A stretch of 27,019 nucleotides of DNA from Owenia fusiformis. Its lineage: Eukaryota; Annelida; Polychaeta; Sabellida; Oweniidae. The notes under the pieces are model-generated. The model was not told the DNA's origin and ran no database searches. It saw only the letters and a program-made list of their open reading frames with translations. Location of the stretch: positions 1 through 27,019 of the forward strand of contig CAIIXF020000114.1 in assembly GCA_903813345.2 (NCBI GenBank), given 5' to 3'. The translations under genes were made by a program, and so were the position numbers. Of the stretch, positions 19,962 through 27,019 are shown in pieces (the first letter of the stretch is position 1; every line of letters begins with the position of its first letter).

Positions 19962-20497
19962 TTGACCTTTCAATGTGTCCGCTGTGGCCGATCTGCGCAC
20001 GGTAAATAGAAATATCTTTCTTCAGACAACGTGTTACCTTATCATAATTTCTAAACATTGATTTAACTTCGTAAAATTGTACTATATTTCTAGAACCTGT
20101 CAAAGCGCCGCAGGCAGTTTATACAATTAACAAACCTAAGTAGTCTCTACAATCCTCAATAATATACATATATATCCCCAAAAAGAACTGTGGTAAGCCC
20201 GTCTGATGTAATGCGTTGCACAAAATAGAGAATTTACCTTTGTACCTTTAGTACATAAGAATGACAAAGATTGATAGTAGCCAGAAGTTCTCGAAGTTGA
20301 AATTGATATGAATTTTGGATATGAGTTGCCCTCTTTCTTTGCATATATACCTTTCCGCGTGCTAGTACGGTTAAGATATTATCGAAACACAGAACCCCGT
20401 AAAACCCCTCTTTAAATACCCTTTGCATTCGTTTGACTTCACTTCTTAAAAGAGAGTTTCGTCTTCTTGTAGTAGTTTAACTAGACTCACTTGATGC
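19962..20497. other. Non-coding spacer
   Basis: No gene or repeat other than the flanking array; two short minus-strand frames lack protein-like features. Confidence 0.5.
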
Positions 20498-20521
20498 GAG
20501 TAGAAATAATCTTGATTTACG
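20498..20521 (-). repeat. 24-bp inverted repeat, right copy
   Basis: Exact reverse complement of 18915-18938, about 1.56 kb away. The significance is unknown; it could be the subterminal part of a decayed element containing the material between, or two dispersed copies. Confidence 0.8.
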
Positions 20522-21058
20522 ACATTAAATATTCAAAATTCAGTCGAAGTAATGTCATATTTGAAATCTATATTTAAAAGTACATCTAGATATATGGATT
20601 CGAATATTGTTTTTTCTTACCCCATGGTTTAAGTCAAATCTGAAGAATAACACATATCACCTTATGTTTAGTCTGTCTCGTGACTTTATGGATGATGACT
20701 GGGCGAACGGTTCGCGAGTCTCCACTTCAGGTTTATAATGATACTTCTAACATGGTTTTAGACTTTGTATCTCTGTGAAACCTGTCCCGTACCATCAATG
20801 TTTAAAGACGATTTAATTATCCAAATATCTCATTCATGCGATTCCCGGTTAAAGAGAAATTCGCACTTTTATGTCCGGAAAATGATGTGTGGGCGAATGA
20901 ATCGAATTTCACGAAAGATGGGCGATTCAGGCAAAATATTGTCTTTATTTCACTCGAATCATTGAATAACTTCTAGTATAAAAACCTCATTAGTATATTC
21001 CGTATTTTACGTAATTTACACTCGAAAACAGAGCCAGAAACCCCTCCTTGGAGGAGCC
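20522..21058. other. Non-coding spacer
   Basis: Nothing supportable. A small GGAGG/CCTCC hairpin (CCCCTCCTTGGAGGAG) lies at 21041-21056, just before the CACTA-like element. Confidence 0.5.
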
Positions 21059-21061
21059 CTG

Positions 21062-21365
21062 CACTGTGCAAAAAGCCAAATATAGTAGCGTATAAGTGGC
21101 AAACTATTTGTGAATATAGTTCAGTATGTCCTCACTATATTGTATTCAGTATGGGAAACAAACTATTCTTGCCTCAGAAGCGGAACATTTAGTATTGGTG
21201 GTATATACTCTACGATACTAAATATCGTTTGAACTATTCTCCGATTATTCTTAAGAGCCAGGAATAGTAGGATATAAGTACATAGAAAATATGTGTATAG
21301 TATGTATTACGTAATCCAAAAACAAACTATACGCCTCTTATACGCAAGGCTATATATTCTTTGAT
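21062..21365 (+). repeat. CACTA-like element, left TIR and subterminal repeats
   Basis: Terminal CACTGTGCAAAAAGCC is followed by repeated CAAACTATT, GTATATACTC, CGGAACA and TATACGCCTCTTATACGC words. Most of these have inverted counterparts near 26200-26570. Confidence 0.75.
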
Positions 21366-21964
21366 GTACCTTAATTTGCTTGGAGTTAATCCTATTTTAT
21401 TTTTTAATAAAGCGCTAATGTAAACAAATAAAATCATGCATTTCACTTTAGAAAGCTTAATCAAACTTAATGTCTGAGATCTCATTTAAAATTTTATGAT
21501 GTTGAAGTATATGATTTAAAATGAACTTTAAATGAATATTAAAAATGTAAGTCAATACAAAAAGTGGAATGAAAAATTTGGGTATATTTCAAATATAAAT
21601 CGGTAAATGATTTATTTTCCGTTTTGAGTAAAATAAGCGCATATTAATTTGAAGTTTATTTTTAATCTTACCAAAAATCAGCAGCAATTTCGGTGTAGTT
21701 AAAATCAGGTAAAGCGTAGCGTGATATCTTTTTGTTCTTTGTCAGTTTTAAATTGAGACAATCCTGACTTTCCTATGACAAATTAGACCCCTGGTCAGGG
21801 ACTGGGTTCAGAGGTTTAGAGTGAAGCCATCTGGAGGAAAATTAATTGTTGTATAATTATGTGGCAGAAGTTGATGCATTTTTAAATTTTAAAAAGAAAA
21901 CAATATTCAAATGTATGAAATACAATAAAGAATCGGTATAAAATCCCTGGGATTAAATATTATG
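21366..21964. other. AT-rich interior of the CACTA-like element
   Basis: No coding frame, tandem repeat or domain was recognised between the left subterminal repeats and the satellite. Confidence 0.5.
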
Positions 21965-23172
21965 AAGGATGAGGGATTGCGCTTGGATCATGAGTATGTT
22001 TCAATATGAGACATAGTATGTGATGTGCTGTAGGTTCATCAGTATATTAAAAGGTTCAATTTGGCGCATTAGTATAGTTCAATTTGGCGCGTTATTTATG
22101 ATGATCATAACGCCCAGAATTGAACTATGCTAACACGCCAAACTGAAATTTTTAATATACTATTGAATTGAGAGCACATCACATACTTTCCGGACACCCT
22201 GTAAGTCCCAAATTGAAACATACTCATGAGCCAAGTTTAACCTTTCAATGTAAGGATGTACTTTGAACATCATAAATAACGCGCCAAATTGAATTATGAT
22301 TATGCGCCAAATTGAACTTTTTAATATACTGATGAACTTGGAGCACATCACATACTATGTCCCATTGAAACATACTCATGAGCCAAGTTTAACCTTTCAA
22401 TGTAAGGATGTACTTTGAACATCATGAATAATGCGTCAAATTGAACTATGATAATGCGCCAAGTTGAACTTTTTTATATACTGACAAACTTAGAGCATAT
22501 AACATACTATGTCCCAAATTGAAACATATTCATGAGCCAAGTTTAACCTTTCAATATAATGATGTATTTTGAACATCATAAATAACGCACCAAATTGAAC
22601 TATACCAATGCGCCAAATTGAACTTTTCAATATACTGATGAACTTAGAGCATATCACAGACTATTCCCAAATTGAAACATACTCATAAGCCAATTTAACC
22701 TTTCAATACAAGGATGAACTTTGAACATAATAAATAGCGTGCCAAATTGATATAGACTAACGCGCCAAATTGAACTTTTTAAAATACTGATGTACTTGGA
22801 GCACATGACATACTATGCCCCAAATTGAAACATACTCATGAGCCAAGTTTAATCTTTCACTGTAAGGATGTACTTTGAACATAATAAATATCGCGCCAAA
22901 TTGATTTATACTAACGCGCCAAATTTAACTTTTTAAAATACTGATGTACTTGGAGCACATGACATACTATGCCCCAAATTGAAACATGACTCATGAGCCA
23001 AGTTTAATCTTTCACTGTAAGGATGTACTTTGAACATCATAAATAATGCGCCAAATTGAACAATACTAATGCTCCAAATTGAACTTTTTAATATACTGAT
23101 GTACCTGGAGCACATCACATACTATGTCTCAACTTGAAACATACTCATGAGCCTAGTTTAACCTTTCACTGT
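21965..23172 (+). repeat. 152-155-bp satellite array with one inverted unit
   Basis: Seven direct units have the landmark GGATGTACTTTGAACAT (or variants) at 22254, 22406, 22560, 22712, 22866 and 23021, with a leading partial unit from about 22105. One unit at about 21965-22100 is inverted, head to head, about the palindrome ATGATCAT at 22101-22108. Each unit contains two GCGCCAAATTGAAC-like half-repeats 22-24 bp apart. The two minus-strand frames of about 60 codons here are the same repeat read twice and are not genes. Confidence 0.9.
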
Positions 23173-23189
23173 TTCTTTCAACATTTGGG

Positions 23190-26150
23190 TAATAACTGTG
23201 GATTAAAGGTGAAGAAAAGTCATTTATTAAAAATCAAAAAATTAACTTATCAATGAGTTAATCGATTAATTCCAAATTTTAACACAATATTAATCATAGC
23301 AAGAGGGACACTAAAGAATCAAATAAATTAGGAAAACTTAATTTGCAAATTATTATTTTTCTGTGGAAATCAGAACCATCGGCCGTAGATATTAATCCTT
23401 TAACTCATAACAAACGGATTAGTTATCAGTGAACAAAACTCATGTCATAGAAATTAAATACTTGGGGATTAAAGTTTTATTTATATTGCTCTGTCATGTC
23501 AATACATGTACAAGATGGTGAAAAACTGCATGATCTTGAAAGAATTGTTGGCCAAGGGGAGGGGTACGGGCCTGTATAAAATGCGTAATGTATTTAGCTG
23601 AATATTGAGCATTTCTGTGTCAAGACTATTTTTGTGGCGGACAAAGTGAATACAGGTGGTTGTGCCTGTGTAATATAAGAGGGGGATTTAAATGTCGTTT
23701 ATTGTAACCTTGGTGTGACAGAGAAACAATAGAGTAAACATGTGAGGAAAACTTATTAATTAAGAATTAAAAAATTATTTTTCCAATGAATTGATCAATT
23801 GAATCCAAATTTTAACACAATGTTAATCATAACATGTGGGGTAATATACAATCAAATAAATATAAAAAAACTTAATTTGCAAATTTTTATGGAACTTAGA
23901 ATCGTTGGCTGTAGGAAATTAATCCATTGACTCTAACAAACAGATTAGTTATCAGTGTTAACGAAACTCATTTTATATAAATTGAATAATTAGGGATTAA
24001 AGTCTTACTTATCATATTGCTCTGAGATACATGTAGCTGTATGTCCATACTGTATGTTATTTCCATCAGTTTGTTCTTCCATGCACCAATTTGCTCAAAA
24101 CATAATCATCAATTTGTCAGATGAAACATTCGTAATAAATGTAAAATGCGCCCGTTTCTTTATTTGCATTATTACATTATCAACTAAACATACCAAATCT
24201 TGCACCTTTTGTATATGTATATATTGAAACGGAAAACAAAGAATGATTAATAAAACCAGCTGTTATAAACAGAAGTGGTCCAATTCTAATAGAAACAATT
24301 GTATTGCACGGGCTCAGATATCATATGGATAACAGAAAACACATGAATTGTGAAATGTGAAAGAATACAAGTTTTAACTTTGTTTTAATATGGCTTAATA
24401 CTACTTGTATCATTTACATAATGCATGTTATTTCCTAATTTATTATAAGTTATTTGTCAGATGAAATCTGAGCATTATTTCTGGTATATTACAGGCTCGT
24501 AATAAGTTTGAGCTCAGGGGGACAATTTTCAAAACGTACCAAGGGGGTCAAAATTGATAATGTTGGCCAAAAATCACTTGACAGTGCTCAGATTGGTGAA
24601 AACTGTCTGATTCTGAAAGAATCTTGGCAAAGGGGTTGGGGATTCACATGAACCAAACGACCCTCCCCCATGGCCACAGACCTGTATCAAATGCGTAATG
24701 TATCGAGCTAAATACTTTTGCAATTTTGTGTTATAAACGTTTTGTGTGGTTTGCGAAGTGAATAGTTATGTTCGTTTGTGTCTGTGTAAGAGAGGGCTTT
24801 AAATGTTGTTTGTTGTATTAAACTTAATGTTACAGAGAAACAATGGAGTTAAATTGTGAGGAAACTCCATAATTAAAAATCAAGAAATTACTTCCCAATG
24901 AGTTAATCGATTGAATCCAAATTTTAACACAATGTTAATCATAGCACTAGGTACACTATAAATCAAATAAATATGAAAAACTCAATTTGTATTTTTTGTG
25001 GAAATTAGGGCCATAGGCTGTAGAAATTAATCCATTAAATCTAACAAACAGATTATTTATCAGGGTGAACAAAACTCAATTCATAGAAATTGAATACTTA
25101 GGGATTAAAGTTTTACTAATTACATTGCTCTGACATGTCAATACATGTATGTGAATGGTGAAAACTGCATTTCTTTAAAGAATTGTTGGCCAGGGGAAGG
25201 GGGTCCCTTAGGTACGGGCTTGTATAAAATGCGTAATATATTAACTGAATATTGAGCAGTTCCGTGTCATGACTGTTTTTGGTTGGCAAAGTGAATAGTA
25301 CAGGTGGTTGTTCGTACCTGTGTAGTGTATGAGGGGGATTTAAATGTTGTTTGTTAAAAACCTGATGTGACAAAGAAACAATAGAGTAAAAATGTGAGGA
25401 AAACGCATTAATTAAGAATAAAAAATTAACTTTCCAATGGATTGATCGATTAAATCCAAAATTTAACACAATCTTAATCATAACTCGAGGGACATTATAC
25501 AATCAAATAAATATGTAAAAACTTAATTTGCAAATAATTTTTTGAGAAATAAGAACCATCAGCTGTAGATATTAATCCTAACAAACGGATTAATTAGTGT
25601 GAATGAAACTCATTTCATAGGAATGGAATACTTAGGGATTAATGGCTCAAAAATAAACGCATATAATCCGGTTTTGATTGCAAGTGCCAACATATCATTG
25701 GCTCCTGACTAGAATATTATTCTATATTATATATTATATGGCATTATATGTTGTTCCCTTCAAATAATACAAAAATAATATTATTAAAGAAAAATTAAGT
25801 TGTAAAAATAGTTATTATTCCACTATAATACAGGAAATAACTGCCTACCATACAGGAAAATATTCTCTACTATTCCCTCTTATTGCAACTATATTAAACA
25901 TTTTATTCTATATTATTTTTACTTCAATACCAAGTGAATTGAAAAATGTAACTTTCCACAGACTTAATGAAATGAATCCAAAATTTAACACAGTGTTAAT
26001 TATAATTCGACTGTTATTGTCCAATTTAGTAAAAGTAAAAGATTAATTTATAAATGACTTTTTGATGGAAATTAGAACCCTCAGTTATAGAAATGACCAG
26101 ATTAATCTGAACAAGCGAATTAATTAGCATTGAAAACAATTTACATTCAA
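23190..26150 (+). repeat. ~535-bp tandem repeat, five units
   Basis: The landmark TCCAAATTTTAACACAAT recurs (with small changes) at 23271, 23804, 24916, 25455 and 25977, spaced 533, 1112, 539 and 522. Each is followed by TTAATCATA, AATCAAATAAAT, CTTAATTTGCAAA, a GAACCAT..GGC..GTAG block, ATTAATCC and GGGATTAA. The second unit is long, carrying about 480 extra bases (roughly 24050-24530) that are also present in the copy at 4290-4843. The fourth unit breaks off near 25642, where about 290 bases of AT-rich sequence intervene. The 128-residue minus frame at 25116-25502 is a by-product. Confidence 0.85.
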
Positions 26151-26194
26151 TGCTGGACTTTGCTTTTAATCTGTTAAAACAACAAACTCGGGAA

Positions 26195-26587
26195 CTGAAG
26201 CTATTACGTAATATCGCGTATAAGACGCGTATAGTTTGTTTTGAGGTAGAATAAGAGAAGAATAAGTCAAGTATAGTTTGATATAGTCTGTTTTTATTTA
26301 ATATAAGTTGTTTTTCACCGCATATAGTAGGTTTGATTCCTACTTTGAGGCGTATAAGTGGAAAATAGTTCAGTAAAGATATATACTCTGCAATGATATA
26401 TGCAACTTATTTTAGTTTATATGGGCGTACCGGAGAGTATATCAGGACTTATATTAAAGTGTTCCGTTTTTAGAAATATGGGAGAAACTATTCTCGCCCA
26501 TATTTTAGGTGAAATTCAAACTATATGGGGGTTATTCTAAAAAATAGTTTGCTATAGTACAAACTATATTTGGCTTTTTTCACAGTG
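26195..26587 (-). repeat. CACTA-like element, right TIR and subterminal repeats
   Basis: Inverted counterpart of the left end, finishing GGCTTTTTTCACAGTG. It includes GCGTATAAGACGCGTATAG, GAGAGTATATC, TGTTCCG and AGAAACTATTCTCGCCCATA, which mirror left-end words. Confidence 0.75.
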
Positions 26588-26590
26588 CTG

Positions 26591-26795
26591 TGTTCTTTTT
26601 GTGTGCACAGGTACACAGACATACAGGTACACACCACAGCCTTTTATACGAGTCGTGAACCACTCAGTCAAACACCCAGAATTACATAAGGCACAAACAA
26701 ACTTGTCTGAACCGGGAATCGAACCTGGGGCCAAGATACAGTATAGCGGTAACCTTGACTCTGCCACCGAGTCATAGCGGATGGACTAAGGCACA
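26591..26795 (-). mobile_element. tRNA-derived SINE-like sequence
   Basis: On the minus strand, an A-box-like TGACTCGGTGGCAGAGTC (26757-26774) is followed 31 bases later by a consensus B box, GGTTCGATTCC (26715-26725). These are the two internal RNA polymerase III promoter elements of tRNA genes. The D-arm GACTC/GAGTC pairs, and the T-arm pairs at 4 of 5 positions. The anticodon arm and acceptor stem do not close, so this is not a functional tRNA. The head is followed by about 120 bases of unrelated body ending next to the CACTA-like element, as in tRNA-derived SINEs. A plain tRNA pseudogene is the alternative. Confidence 0.6.
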
Positions 26796-27019
26796 GCACA
26801 ACTTACAAGACATTTTTAATACAGTGTTTATGTCTACATGTATTGACAATTAATGCTTAGATAATGCATGTAAGAAACCGCTTGCAGATTACAAACTTGA
26901 ACCAAAAATGAATTATAATATTCAAATATTCAAATCCCACATGCCTTTCACAGACCCAAAAACCAATGCTCACTATCAAGGTGTCCAACCCAAACGCTCT
27001 TACATGCACGTCGGAGCGT
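26796..27019. other. Non-coding right edge
   Basis: No feature seen up to the window end. Confidence 0.5.

Larger units (their letters stand above)
21062..26587. mobile_element. Non-autonomous CACTA-like element, 5.5 kb
   Basis: The left end CACTGTGCAAAAAGCC and right end GGCTTTTTTCACAGTG form inverted repeats that continue as CAAATATAGT. CTG lies directly outside each end (21059-21061 and 26588-26590), a 3-bp target duplication as in CACTA/EnSpm elements. Both terminal regions (about 21062-21365 and 26195-26587) carry many short subterminal repeats in both orientations, such as CAAACTAT, TATACGCCTCTTATACGC, GCGTATAAGTGG and TATGGGaGAAACTATTCT, a pattern known for transposase-binding regions of CACTA elements. 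No transposase frame exists inside. The interior is an AT-rich segment (21366-21960), a 152-155-bp satellite and a roughly 535-bp tandem repeat. A Chapaev-type origin is possible but less fitting given the 3-bp duplication. Confidence 0.75.

Noticed and set aside
22160-23118. Two similar ~60-residue minus-strand frames
   Set aside because: They are the same satellite unit read twice; other units break the frame.
25116-25502. 128-residue minus-strand frame
   Set aside because: It lies within the 535-bp repeat and is not preserved in the sister units.
26711-26780. Functional tRNA gene
   Set aside because: A and B boxes are present but the acceptor and anticodon stems do not pair.

Overview
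The window is animal nuclear DNA: AT-rich, with almost no host coding sequence and densely layered mobile elements. The Jockey-supergroup LINE, the mariner element with DD34D spacing, the CACTA-like and MITE-type elements, and frequent tacatgta-type words all fit a marine invertebrate (mollusc, echinoderm, hemichordate or similar). The species cannot be named from this sequence. No bacterial-style operon, rRNA or CRISPR array is present. The only long protein-coding frame belongs to a retrotransposon.

Layout, left to right. (1) 1-2730: 3' half of a LINE, with an open reverse transcriptase frame of at least 824 codons, a 3' UTR and an A10 tail. (2) 3955-4170: a short repeat with imperfect inverted ends. 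(3) About 4290-5830: a reverse-strand copy of a dispersed repeat, split at a TA by an 870-bp palindromic MITE (4844-5713). (4) 7223-7597: a G-rich 15-bp minisatellite. (5) About 8030-9030: an old two-copy direct duplication with strongly A/C-biased strands and a C14 tract. (6) 9496-10490: an internally deleted mariner with 203-bp inverted repeats and a decayed transposase end. (7) 12903-13375: a 37-bp minisatellite split by a 292-bp inverted-repeat element. (8) 13601-13970: another inverted-repeat element. (9) About 14000-18900: mostly featureless intergenic or intronic DNA with one possible 75-nt exon at 15777-15851. (10) 18915-20521: a pair of 24-bp inverted repeats enclosing a 491-bp MITE flanked by TTA and a 55/56-bp minisatellite. 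(11) 21062-26587: a 5.5-kb CACTA-like element with CACTGTG ends, CTG target duplications and subterminal repeats. It has no transposase frame and is filled by two tandem-repeat blocks. (12) 26591-26795: a tRNA-derived SINE-like sequence on the minus strand.

The elements are related through nesting and shared repeats. The repeat that fills the second half of the CACTA-like element also occurs at 4290-5830, where a MITE has inserted into it. MITE-core sequence recurs at 13378-13462, a mariner-like tip sits inside the satellite, and two minisatellites adjoin or are split by short DNA transposons. No host gene can be assigned with confidence.
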